Part shown: piece after piece, positions 26,687-35,882 of the stretch
Position numbering within the stretch: the stretch's first letter is position 1
Layout of the letters: the number at the start of each line of letters is the position of its first letter
From: Bacillus glycinifermentans
Lineage (GTDB): Bacteria > Bacillota > Bacilli > Bacillales > Bacillaceae
DNA length: 64,000 bases
Direction: 5' to 3'
NCBI RefSeq assembly: GCF_001042475.2
Contig: NZ_LECW02000022.1
Span: 1-64,000, forward strand
Notes under the pieces: generated by a model
Told to the model about the DNA's origin: nothing
Seen by the model: only the letters and a program-made list of their open reading frames with translations
Database searches by the model: none
Position numbers and translations under genes: made by a program

Positions 26687-26718
26687 AACCGGGTATTAAA
26701 CCCGGTTTTTGTTTTTTT
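26687..26718. terminator. Terminator after ecsC/yhaA (palindrome copy 2)
   Basis: AACCGGGTATTAAACCCGGTT followed by TTTGTTTTTTT; four bases before the end of convergent yhaA. Works for the ecs operon on the plus strand. Confidence 0.75.
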
Positions 26719-26721
26719 AGT

Positions 26722-27942
26722 TCAAACCCCAGCCGCTGCCGAGGAAGCTTTTCCTTGTTCCTGATAAGAAACCGCGGCATTTGCCATCACCTTGGCGGCG
26801 GTAAGCATTGCTTTTTCATCGATATCGAATTTTGGATGGTGGTGGGGAAAGGCATGATTCGGATTTTCGGGACGCGCTCCAGTAAAGAAAAAGGTTCCTT
26901 TTACATGCTGGAGATAATAGGCGAAATCTTCTCCGCCCATCTGCAATTCGCTTTCCGTCACCTTTTCGACGCCTTCTGTATTCCGGGCGATGTCCGCCAG
27001 AAAGTCCGTTTCCTCGGAATGATTGCAGACGGCCGGATAGCCCCTTTCATATGAATAGTCAAAGCCTGCTCCGTGCATGGCGCAAATCCCGCTGATGACC
27101 TGTTCGATTTCTTTTTCAATAAGCGTCCGCACGTCTTCGCTGAAGGAACGGGCTGTGCCGATTAACACGGCTTTATCCGCAATGACATTAAAGGAATTTT
27201 CCGCGACAAATGATCCGGTCGAGACGACGGCAGGCTGTGTCGGATCAAGCCTGCGGCTGACGATGTGCTGAAGGGCCGAGACGATCTGTGAACCGATCAA
27301 TACCGCATCCTTTGTTTTATAGGGCTGAGCGCCGTGGCCGCCTTTGCCGTTGATCGTGATCGTAAAGCGGTCAGAAGCTGCCATGATGGGACCTGTTTTG
27401 TATTGCACCGTACCGAGGGGCTCTGTCGCCCACAAGTGCGTGCCGAAAATAACGTCGACGCCGTCGAGGCAGCCGTCTTCAATCATCGGCTTTGCTCCGC
27501 CTGGCGAATACTCTTCGGCGTGCTGATGAATCATGACAAGCTTTCCTTTTAAACCGTTTTTGTTTTTATGGAAAACTTTTGCGAGGACGAGCAGTGCCGC
27601 GGTATGTCCGTCATGGCCGCAGGCGTGCATGACGCCGGGAACCGTCGACCGGTAAGGAACGTCTTTTTCGTCCTGGATGGGCAGGGCGTCAAAATCGGCT
27701 CTTAAAGCGATGACAGGGCCGGGCAGTCCGCCTTCGATATACGCGAGAACGCCGCCTCCGCCGACATTCGTGCGAATCGGAACGCCGAGGGCTTCATAAT
27801 AAGCCGCAATATACGCGGCTGTCTTCTTTTCCTGAAAAGAAAGCTCCGGGTGCTGATGGAAATGGCGCCTCAGTGCCACCATCTCATCATAATGCGTGTC
27901 AAGCTGTTCACAGATCGTCTGCTTTAATGCGGCTGCGTCCAA
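26722..27942 (-). CDS. yhaA: M20-family amidohydrolase YhaA
   Basis: 406 aa from TTG 27942 behind AAAGGAGG; upstream residues in the open frame are unlike the family. Amidohydrolase signatures: HQHPELSFQEK start, MHACGHDGHTA and QMGGEDFAYYL, with metal-binding Cys/His/Glu. Family members cleave N-acyl amino acids or related amides; B. subtilis YhaA has an unsettled substrate. Convergent with ecsC. Confidence 0.9.
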   Translation of the reverse strand: MDAAALKQTICEQLDTHYDEMVALRRHFHQHPELSFQEKKTAAYIAAYYEALGVPIRTNVGGGGVLAYIEGGLPGPVIALRADFDALPIQDEKDVPYRSTVPGVMHACGHDGHTAALLVLAKVFHKNKNGLKGKLVMIHQHAEEYSPGGAKPMIEDGCLDGVDVIFGTHLWATEPLGTVQYKTGPIMAASDRFTITINGKGGHGAQPYKTKDAVLIGSQIVSALQHIVSRRLDPTQPAVVSTGSFVAENSFNVIADKAVLIGTARSFSEDVRTLIEKEIEQVISGICAMHGAGFDYSYERGYPAVCNHSEETDFLADIARNTEGVEKVTESELQMGGEDFAYYLQHVKGTFFFTGARPENPNHAFPHHHPKFDIDEKAMLTAAKVMANAAVSYQEQGKASSAAAGV

Positions 27943-28024
27943 ACCGATTCCTCCTTTAAGGGATGATCCCATTTTTTTAATTTTATGACAGTTCAAGCCG
28001 TTGTTTCAACTTGTCTGTAAAGTT

Positions 28025-28138
28025 TTATAAAAGAAATAAAGCCATAACCGTTGTGGCGGTCAGCCCTGCCGCGATAGGAATAACATTAATTCGACAGTTC
28101 GACTTGCCCGCCGCAGGGATGAGCGCCACATGAATTAA
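28025..28138 (-). pseudogene. C-terminal remnant of a yhfA-type transporter
   Basis: On the minus strand, 37 residues (LIHVALIPAAGKS... ...VIPIAAGLTATTVMALFLL then stop) look like the last membrane segments of a CitM-like transporter. In B. subtilis yhfA, a transporter of that type, occupies this place after yhaA. The similarity stops abruptly near 28138 where AT-rich DNA begins, so most of the gene has been replaced or lost. Confidence 0.6.
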
Positions 28139-28289
28139 ACATTTCAAGTGATACAAAGGATTATGATTTCTCTAGGATTTTCAGGATATTCATATTCTAT
28201 AGCTTCCAAAGTATATATTTAAAATTAAATTTTAAAAAAACTACACCGGCTTGTGGAAAAATAGTAGTATTGTCAGAGGAGGCAGTAGA

Positions 28290-28421
28290 TTGAACTGTAT
28301 ACTTTTGTATGAATTCCAAGCCGATTTTTCAGTGAATAAAATGAATTTTAAAAAATCAAAGAGCTTTGATATGAATAATATAAAATCCATTGTCATTTTT
28401 AAGCCTCTATACAAATACTAA
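28290..28421 (+). CDS. Possible 43-aa ORF ahead of the accessory gene
   Basis: TTG 28290 is preceded by GAGGAGG at good spacing. The product (NCILLYEFQADFSV... start, ...IFKPLYKY end) is basic with no recognised family, and it ends 39 bases before the large accessory gene. It may be a leader ORF or chance. The stretch 28139-28289 holds nothing else that I can see. Confidence 0.3.
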   Translation: MNCILLYEFQADFSVNKMNFKKSKSFDMNNIKSIVIFKPLYKY

Positions 28422-28460
28422 CCTTTAGTCATTAAAAATAGAGAGGGTGGTCAACAAAAC

Positions 28461-30458
28461 ATGATAGCAGAAATCAAATCATTTTCTTTTAATGCAACTA
28501 ATGGTGACATGGGATTGGAGATCTATAGTGATTTCAGTGCGGAAAACTTACAGTTATTATGGCAAAAAAGGCAAGATAGCAGCAGCTTAAGCTTATATGA
28601 AGGGAAGTTTGTTAAGTTAGTTAAGGATGATAAGATAATCAACATTCGCTTAAATATGAATGACATTATCGATGCAGAAAATCTTGACCAAAAAGATGAA
28701 ATAATGTGGGATTGTTTCTTAACAGATGGAGTTAAAAAACTCAGTGTTTCTTTTCCAAACTCACTATTAAGTCAATATAACTATTATTTCTTTGATTCGA
28801 ATAATTTATTCAAAATTGTACCGTATGTTACGAAAGGTTCTAAAACATTGGCTCTGTATATAAGACCTGTAAGTGTTGAATGTTCTTTAGAATCTATGTC
28901 TATTAAAGACGGAAAACTAAGCGGAGAGATAGCAATAAAATCAAAAGACACAGATATCCAAAAATTCGACTTAACTTTATGCTACAGAAAAAGAGAGTGT
29001 AAGGATATATTTCATTATATTGAGAACATAGATGCCAATATAAAAATAAATTCTTTTTTATTTGAACATGATCTCAATGAAGTATTCCTTGATAAATTAG
29101 AGGATGCGTTATGGGATTTTTTTGTGAAAGTGGAAAATGAACATAGCAGTATTTTTATTCCGGTAACAATAAAAAATTTACAACTTGATTCAACAACTGT
29201 TCCGTTTAATAAAAATGATTTTTATCAAATTAAACCGCTAATAAATAAAAAAGAAACTTTAACATTACATCTAAAACAAAAAGAGTTAAATGCTGTTGCC
29301 ACTTCCGTGATTGAAATAAAAAATCATTTGAATATTAAAGGGACAGTTCCTTTTGATGATTTTTCTAATTATAGTATTGTAAGTAAACAACGCAGAGAAG
29401 TTGGAACAGCCTTTGAACACTATACAGTATTCGAGAAGAGAATAGAAATGAGTGGGAATCTTTTTGATGTCACTGTTTCCTTTGAAGATTTAATACAATA
29501 TGCTAAAGAAAAGGACATTTTGGATTTATTTATTAGATGCGAAAATACAGCAGGTGAAAAAATAGATTTGCCTTTACTCGCACAGAATAAAGACAAAATT
29601 GTATCAAGAAAAGCAGCTTTGTTTACAAACGGTTTTGGCAACTATTCTATTTGGATTAATGTTAATAGACAATTCAATGAAAATGTTACAAATATCGCGG
29701 TTCTTGGTACTTGTTACAGCAGAAATGCGTTTAATACAATGGACTATTTCAATCCGGGATATAAGAAGTTATATAAATGTTCCTATACTCAATTTCACTC
29801 CAATATTATTAGTCTTGTTTCTGATCCTGTTGAGTTTAATAAGGATGATTTTATACAAAGTGAGTTGAAAGAATCTGATATTAATTATTTGAAATCAGAC
29901 TTTGAGAAGAGTTTTTTCGAAAATTTAAAAGACACCAAACCGGATTACTTAATTATTGATCTTTATGTAGACGCGTGTAGAGAAGTGATTGAGATTAATG
30001 ATAGCTCTTATATTACTTTAAACTATCTGCTTCCACAGACTGCTTTTTATAAAAAATTAAAAGGGAAAAAAGTGATGTCTAATTCTGATGCTAATGAGTA
30101 CTTCGCCCTTTGGGAAAAGAGCTTAGAAAAGTTCATCGAAAAATTGCTGCCGATTATCCCTGAAGATAAAATCATCCTGAACCGGGGTCGTTTAACTACA
30201 AAGTATAAAGACGCTAATAACAAAATTGTTGAGTTTCCCCAAAAGGAAATTAAAAGAAACAATTTTATTTGGGATAAACTTGAGAACTGCTTCTTATACC
30301 ATTTGCCAAATGTGAGAATCATTGATATGAGAAAGACAAAATATATTGGTTATCATAAACATCCATTTGGAAATAGTTATGCACATTATGAGCCGGATTA
30401 TTATAAAGAATTTCTTTTTAGACTAAATGAAATTGTATTAGAGGATAAGAACAAATAA
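28461..30458 (+). CDS. Accessory protein: three beta-rich modules plus an SGNH-like (DUF6270-type) domain
   Basis: 665 aa, ATG 28461 behind GAGAGGGTGG. The gene is strikingly AT-rich and uses A/T-ending codons, unlike its neighbours. Residues 1-136, 137-272 and 273-400 are three diverged copies of one module: each has a hydrophobic-rich strand, then a D/E-x-WD(C/F)F or ILDLF motif (WDCFL, WDFFV, LDLFI), and ends with a strand pair such as YVTKGSKTLALYI, LINKKETLTLHL, FGNYSIWI. Similar extensions occur at the N-termini of teichoic-acid glycerophosphotransferases (from memory). From residue 410, IAVLGTCYSRNAFN resembles the first block of DUF6270/SGNH-type proteins, and HPFGNSYAHYEPDYY may hold a catalytic His. 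No signal peptide. I infer a role in cell-wall or surface glycopolymer modification; the function is unproven. Confidence 0.75.
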   Translation: MIAEIKSFSFNATNGDMGLEIYSDFSAENLQLLWQKRQDSSSLSLYEGKFVKLVKDDKIINIRLNMNDIIDAENLDQKDEIMWDCFLTDGVKKLSVSFPNSLLSQYNYYFFDSNNLFKIVPYVTKGSKTLALYIRPVSVECSLESMSIKDGKLSGEIAIKSKDTDIQKFDLTLCYRKRECKDIFHYIENIDANIKINSFLFEHDLNEVFLDKLEDALWDFFVKVENEHSSIFIPVTIKNLQLDSTTVPFNKNDFYQIKPLINKKETLTLHLKQKELNAVATSVIEIKNHLNIKGTVPFDDFSNYSIVSKQRREVGTAFEHYTVFEKRIEMSGNLFDVTVSFEDLIQYAKEKDILDLFIRCENTAGEKIDLPLLAQNKDKIVSRKAALFTNGFGNYSIWINVNRQFNENVTNIAVLGTCYSRNAFNTMDYFNPGYKKLYKCSYTQFHSNIISLVSDPVEFNKDDFIQSELKESDINYLKSDFEKSFFENLKDTKPDYLIIDLYVDACREVIEINDSSYITLNYLLPQTAFYKKLKGKKVMSNSDANEYFALWEKSLEKFIEKLLPIIPEDKIILNRGRLTTKYKDANNKIVEFPQKEIKRNNFIWDKLENCFLYHLPNVRIIDMRKTKYIGYHKHPFGNSYAHYEPDYYKEFLFRLNEIVLEDKNK

Positions 30459-30493
30459 AATATCGTGATTAAATTAAGGAGAAGCAAATTCAG

Positions 30494-30531
30494 CTTGTAG
30501 AGAAAAATATGTTTTTTCTGCAAGTTTTTTT
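30494..30531 (+). terminator. Terminator of the accessory gene
   Basis: CTTGTAGAGAAAAA pairs with TTTTTTCTGCAAG and is followed by TTTTTTTG. Confidence 0.75.
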
Positions 30532-30647
30532 GTTTAATCCACATTTTTCTTAAACGGATGCCATCCACCATATTGAAATAAAACAGCCGGTTCAAGCGAG
30601 GGTATCTTTGTTTTGATTTGAACTATGATATCAATATACAGAATAAT

Positions 30648-30769
30648 TTAACGAAGCGGATATTCCTTTTCGACAAGATGATCAACAGCTTCGATTTTTT
30701 AGGTTTTTCTTTATTATATGAAACGACAAACTCTCGCATTCGTTGTCAGGTCTGCTCGTCGATATTCAT
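30648..30769 (-). pseudogene. Small frameshifted gene remnant (yhgB position)
   Basis: On the minus strand ATG 30769 begins MNIDEQT then TGA; the frame resumes QRMREFVVSYNKEKPKK and, after a shift in an A-rich stretch, continues KIEAVDHLVEKEYPLR before a stop at 30648. Two lesions in about 40 codons point to decay. B. subtilis has the short gene yhgB here, but I cannot recall its sequence well enough to equate them. The rest of 30532-30894 shows nothing else. Confidence 0.35.
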
Positions 30770-30894
30770 GTTAAGCAAGGAACGGCGGCTAATCGATCAG
30801 GCGTCATGCTGAACGCCGCCGTTGTTACATCCTGTGAAAGTCAGCTTCGATGCTCGGCTTTCGTAAAACAAAACCGTTTTTGCCAATAAGGCAG

Positions 30895-31404
<510 letters not shown>

Positions 31405-31531
31405 TCACCCCTTTTTGATAGTATAACAAAAGGACGATTTAAAATTCTATCCATCATATGCTCGAACCTTGAAAAACATAATTTGAAGAAAAAATTCCCA
31501 TACTAGCTATAGAAAGGAATGAGGTGAATAG

Positions 31532-33670
31532 ATGAGAAAGAGATTTTTCATTCCAATCATCATTGTTGCAGCAATTGTCCTTTTTGCTTTACTTGCATAT
31601 ATTGCCATTATATTTCTCGGCGACTATGTCATCGACGAAAAAAAGTTGATTTTCAACGCTTCTTCAAAAATCGTTGACCAAAACGGGGAAGAAATTGCAA
31701 GCCTATATACGGAAAACCGGAGGCCCGTCTCGATCGATGAAGTGCCGGACGATGTCAAACATGCGTTTATTGCCGTTGAAGACAAGCGCTTCTATGAACA
31801 TCACGGCATCGACTTAAAATCGGTAAGCCGGGCTGTGTACAGAGATATTTTAGCGGGAAGCAAAGTCGAAGGGGGAAGCACGATTACCCAGCAGCTCGCC
31901 AAAAACATCTTTTTGACACATGACAAAACATTTTTAAGAAAAACGAAAGAGGTCATTATCGCCATTAATTTGGAGCGGGACTACAGCAAGGACAAGCTGC
32001 TGGAAATGTACCTGAACCAGCTTTACTTCGGACACGGCGTCTACGGGATCCAGGCAGCGGCCAATTATTTTTTCGATAAAGACGTTAAGGATTTAACGGT
32101 CAGCGAGGGAGCGGTGCTGGCTTCGCTTCCGAAGGCGCCGACAACGTATTCCCCGATTCTCCATCCGGAAAAATCGAGAGAGCGGCGCAACGTGATCCTC
32201 GGCATGATGAACGAACAGGGATATATCAGCTCGAAGGAAACGGTAAGGGCTCAAGGGAGCACATTGGGGCTGCACGTCAAAGAAACGTCAAAACACCCCT
32301 GGCTTGCCAGCTATATCGACCTTGTCATAAAAGAAGCGGAAGACCGATATTCGATTTCAGGCGACCAGCTTCTCCGGGGCGGTTACACGATCACCGTTCC
32401 GCTTGACCCTTCCGTCCAAAAAGCCGCCTACACCTTGATGAAACAGGACGGCTATTTTCCGGGCACTGACGATAAAGCCGAAGGGAGCGCCGTGTTTATC
32501 GATAACAAGACTGGCGGCGTCATCGCGGCGATCGGAGGCAGGGATTATGTGTCAAAAGGGTATAACAGGGCCGTTGCTTCAAGGCAGCCGGGTTCGACGT
32601 TTAAGCCGCTTGCCGTCTACGGGCCGGCTCTTGAAGAAAAGCTGTTCAAGCCATATTCGCTGCTTGAGGATAAGCAGCTTTCATATGACGGCTATTCACC
32701 TAAAAATTATGACGGGCAATATGAGGGAAAGGTGTCGATGGTCGATGCTTTGACATACAGCAAAAACGCGCCCGCTGTATGGACATTGCACGAGGTCGGC
32801 ATTGAAACCGTCAAGCCTTATTTAAGCCGTTTAGGGATGAATATTCCGGATGAAGGCCTCGCACTCGGGCTCGGCGGGCTGCAACAAGGCGTGTCACCGC
32901 TTGAAGTGGCAGGCGCATATCGGACGTTCGCCAATATGGGAGAGTATGAGAAGCCTTACTTCATCCAAAAGATTCGTGATGAAAGCGGGAATGTTTTATA
33001 CCGCCATAAAAAGAAGCCTGAAAGGGTGTTCAGCAAGCAAACGGCCTGGTATATGACGAGAATGCTCCAAGAGGTTGTCAGGAGCGGAACGGGCAAAGCG
33101 GGCGAATTTTCCGGAGAAATAGCCGGAAAGACAGGCACGACGACGTACACCGGAAAAGAGGGAGCAACAAATGACGCATGGTTTGCAGGCTATACCCCTA
33201 AAGTTACCGGAGCCGTCTGGATGGGCTATGATAAAACAGATGAAAAGCACTATTTAACAGGAGGAAGCTCGTATCCGACAAGGCTTTATAAAGATATTTT
33301 AAAGCGTTCCAATCAAAAGCCTGCTGCCTTTAAAAAGCCTGAAGGAGTCAAGGATCTGTACAGGCCGATCCATCTCGAGGATGTGGACAGCGCAGAGGCC
33401 GGTTATTCCTTCACGCCGATGGGGTTGATTACGGTATCACTAAAATGGCATGAGCAAGAGGATAAACGGGCCGAATACAGAATATATGAAAAGAAAAACG
33501 GAAAAGAGAGGCTGGTTGACACCGTCAAGGGGAAAGGAAGCTATGACATTCCATATGCAAATCTCTTTTCTGACGCGTCTTACAGGATTGTTCCGTACAA
33601 TCCGCAGACGAAAGAGGAGGGGAATGGAACAGACTTTATTAAGCCAAAAGTCTTCCCTTCAGGTCATTAG
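31532..33670 (+). CDS. pbpF: Class A penicillin-binding protein PBP2C
   Basis: 712 aa. One N-terminal membrane anchor (about residues 6-28), a GT51 glycosyltransferase domain (VEDKRFYEHHGID with the catalytic Glu; EGGSTITQQLAKN) and a transpeptidase domain with S355TFK, SKN and KTGTT motifs. Polymerises and cross-links peptidoglycan; in B. subtilis expressed in growth and in the forespore. Upstream of hemEHY as in B. subtilis. Confidence 0.95.
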   Translation: MRKRFFIPIIIVAAIVLFALLAYIAIIFLGDYVIDEKKLIFNASSKIVDQNGEEIASLYTENRRPVSIDEVPDDVKHAFIAVEDKRFYEHHGIDLKSVSRAVYRDILAGSKVEGGSTITQQLAKNIFLTHDKTFLRKTKEVIIAINLERDYSKDKLLEMYLNQLYFGHGVYGIQAAANYFFDKDVKDLTVSEGAVLASLPKAPTTYSPILHPEKSRERRNVILGMMNEQGYISSKETVRAQGSTLGLHVKETSKHPWLASYIDLVIKEAEDRYSISGDQLLRGGYTITVPLDPSVQKAAYTLMKQDGYFPGTDDKAEGSAVFIDNKTGGVIAAIGGRDYVSKGYNRAVASRQPGSTFKPLAVYGPALEEKLFKPYSLLEDKQLSYDGYSPKNYDGQYEGKVSMVDALTYSKNAPAVWTLHEVGIETVKPYLSRLGMNIPDEGLALGLGGLQQGVSPLEVAGAYRTFANMGEYEKPYFIQKIRDESGNVLYRHKKKPERVFSKQTAWYMTRMLQEVVRSGTGKAGEFSGEIAGKTGTTTYTGKEGATNDAWFAGYTPKVTGAVWMGYDKTDEKHYLTGGSSYPTRLYKDILKRSNQKPAAFKKPEGVKDLYRPIHLEDVDSAEAGYSFTPMGLITVSLKWHEQEDKRAEYRIYEKKNGKERLVDTVKGKGSYDIPYANLFSDASYRIVPYNPQTKEEGNGTDFIKPKVFPSGH

Positions 33671-33713
33671 CTGCTCGAAATTCATCAATTTCTTGAACAT
33701 TAAGTCTCATGAG

Positions 33714-33740
33714 TATACCGTTTCTAAAAAAAACGGTATA
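33714..33740 (+). terminator. Hairpin between pbpF and hemE
   Basis: TATACCGTTT pairs exactly with AAACGGTATA around a 7-base loop, followed by only TTT. It may be a weak terminator or an RNA-stability element; it partly separates pbpF from the hem operon. Confidence 0.5.
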
Positions 33741-33795
33741 TTTGAAGGAGTAATTTTGCGAACGTATGGTTGCAGTCTGAAAGGTGGAAATCATT

Positions 33796-34857
33796 GTGAA
33801 AAACGACAAGGCTTTTAATGATGCGTTTTTAAAAGCGTGCCGCGGAGAAAAAAGCGCCCATGTACCTGTATGGTACATGAGGCAGGCCGGCAGGTCGCAG
33901 CCGGAGTACAGGGCGCTCAAGGAGAAATACGGATTGTTTGAAATTACCCATCAGCCTGAACTGTGCGCTTATGTGACAAGGCTGCCCGTCGAACAGTACG
34001 GGGTGGACGCGGCTATTCTTTATAAGGATATTATGACACCGCTTCCGGGAATTGGCGTAAATGTCGAAATCAAAAACGGAATCGGTCCTGTCATCGACAA
34101 TCCGATCGCCTCGGCAAATGACGTCGAAGCGCTCGGCGAGCTTGAGCCGGAAGAGCACATTCCATATGTGCTTGAGACGATTAAGCTGCTGACAGAGGAG
34201 CAGCTGAACGTGCCGCTGATCGGTTTTACAGGAGCTCCGTTTACATTGGCAAGCTATATGATAGAAGGCGGACCGTCGAAAAACTACAATAAAACGAAAG
34301 CGTTTATGTACAGTCATCCTGACGCATGGAGCAGGCTGATGGAGAAGCTTGCCCGGATGGCGGCTGTATACGTAAAAGCTCAAATCAAAGCCGGGGCAAA
34401 AGCGATCCAGGTATTTGATTCATGGGTCGGAGCGCTCAGCGCCGATGATTACCGCCGCTATATAAAGCCGGCGATGGACGGGCTGTTTACAGAGCTCAAA
34501 AAAGAAGGCGTGCCGCTGATCATGTTCGGCGTGGGCGCGAGCCATCTCGCCCGCGACTGGCATGATCTTTCCCTTGATGTCGTCGGACTCGATTGGCGGA
34601 TGAGCATAAAGGAGGCCCGGGAAAAAGGCCTGACCAAGACCCTTCAGGGAAATCTCGACCCGTCATTATTGCTTGCGCCTTGGGAAGTCATCGAGGAGAG
34701 GACGAAAAAAATACTTGATGAGGGAATGCAGACGGACCGGTTTATTTTTAACCTCGGCCACGGCATCTTTCCGGAAGTCAGCCCTGAAACGCTGAAAAAA
34801 TTGACGGCGTTTGTTCATGAGTATTCCGCCTCAAAAAAATCGAGCCTGATTCCATGA
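33796..34857 (+). CDS. hemE: Uroporphyrinogen decarboxylase HemE
   Basis: 353 aa from GTG 33796 with AAAGGTGG, the exact length of B. subtilis HemE; a GTG 12 bases earlier lies inside that ribosome-binding site. Signature [14 protein letters not shown] near the start and [16 protein letters not shown]. Decarboxylates the four acetate side chains of uroporphyrinogen III to give coproporphyrinogen III. First gene of hemEHY. Confidence 0.96.
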   Translation: MKNDKAFNDAFLKACRGEKSAHVPVWYMRQAGRSQPEYRALKEKYGLFEITHQPELCAYVTRLPVEQYGVDAAILYKDIMTPLPGIGVNVEIKNGIGPVIDNPIASANDVEALGELEPEEHIPYVLETIKLLTEEQLNVPLIGFTGAPFTLASYMIEGGPSKNYNKTKAFMYSHPDAWSRLMEKLARMAAVYVKAQIKAGAKAIQVFDSWVGALSADDYRRYIKPAMDGLFTELKKEGVPLIMFGVGASHLARDWHDLSLDVVGLDWRMSIKEAREKGLTKTLQGNLDPSLLLAPWEVIEERTKKILDEGMQTDRFIFNLGHGIFPEVSPETLKKLTAFVHEYSASKKSSLIP

Positions 34858-34928
34858 GCATTTCAGTTGGTGTTTTTCGATATAAACTGTCAAAATACGT
34901 ATAGATCCAGATCTTTAAAGAGGTGTTC

Positions 34929-35867
34929 ATGTTGGGTAAAAAGAAAATGGGGCTTCTTGTGATGGCGTACGGAACGCCGTACAAGGAAGAGGATATCGAA
35001 CGGTATTACACGCATATCAGAAGAGGCAGAAAGCCGGAGCCTGACATGCTCCAGGATTTAAAAGACCGCTATAAAGCGATCGGCGGAATATCTCCTCTTG
35101 CTAAAATTACCGTGGAGCAGGCGGAGCAGCTCGAAAAGCGCCTAAACGAACTGCAGGATGACGTTACCTTTAAAGCATACATCGGCCTGAAGCATATCGA
35201 GCCTTTTATTGAGGATGCCGTCCAACAGATGCACAACGACGGTATAACGGAAGCGGTCAGCCTTGTGCTTGCGCCGCACTTTTCGACGTTCAGCGTTCAG
35301 TCGTACAACAAACGGGCGAATGCGGAAGCCGAAAAAGCCGGCTTAGCGATCACATCCATTAACAGCTGGTATGATGAGCCGAAATTTATTTCGTATTGGG
35401 CTGATCAGATTAAAAAGACATATGCAGGGATGCCGCCGGAAGAGCGCGAAAAAGCCGTGCTGATCGTTTCGGCGCACAGCCTTCCCGAAAAGATTGTCAG
35501 CATGGGGGATCCGTATCCTGAGCAGCTTGAGGAATCAGCGAGGCTGATCGCCGAAGAAGCCGGGGTAAAAGAGTATGCCGTCGGCTGGCAAAGCGAAGGG
35601 AACACGCCTGATCCTTGGCTGGGACCCGACGTACAGGATCTGACGCGGGACTTATCAGAACAAAAAGGCTACAAAGCCTTTGTTTACGCTCCTGTCGGCT
35701 TCGTAGCCGACCATTTGGAAGTGCTGTACGATAATGACTATGAATGCCGAGTCGTAACAGATGATGTCGGCGCAAGCTACTACAGACCGGACATGCCGAA
35801 TGCGAAACCGCAGTTTATCGATGCTTTGGCGTCCGTCGTATTAAAACGATTGGAGAAAGAACAGTAA
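34929..35867 (+). CDS. hemH: Coproporphyrin III ferrochelatase HemH (CpfC)
   Basis: 312 aa from ATG 34929; a TTG three bases on (34932) fits the AGAGGTG spacing better and would match B. subtilis HemH in length, so the exact start is open. Family motifs: [28 protein letters not shown] with the metal-binding His, and [15 protein letters not shown]. Inserts Fe2+ into coproporphyrin III in the Firmicute pathway. Second gene of hemEHY. Confidence 0.95.
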   Translation: MLGKKKMGLLVMAYGTPYKEEDIERYYTHIRRGRKPEPDMLQDLKDRYKAIGGISPLAKITVEQAEQLEKRLNELQDDVTFKAYIGLKHIEPFIEDAVQQMHNDGITEAVSLVLAPHFSTFSVQSYNKRANAEAEKAGLAITSINSWYDEPKFISYWADQIKKTYAGMPPEEREKAVLIVSAHSLPEKIVSMGDPYPEQLEESARLIAEEAGVKEYAVGWQSEGNTPDPWLGPDVQDLTRDLSEQKGYKAFVYAPVGFVADHLEVLYDNDYECRVVTDDVGASYYRPDMPNAKPQFIDALASVVLKRLEKEQ

Positions 35868-35882
35868 AGAAGGCGATTTTAT

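Noticed and set aside
33450..33818. 122-codon ORF across the pbpF end
   Set aside because: Out of frame with pbpF, overlapping its C-terminus and the following hairpin.
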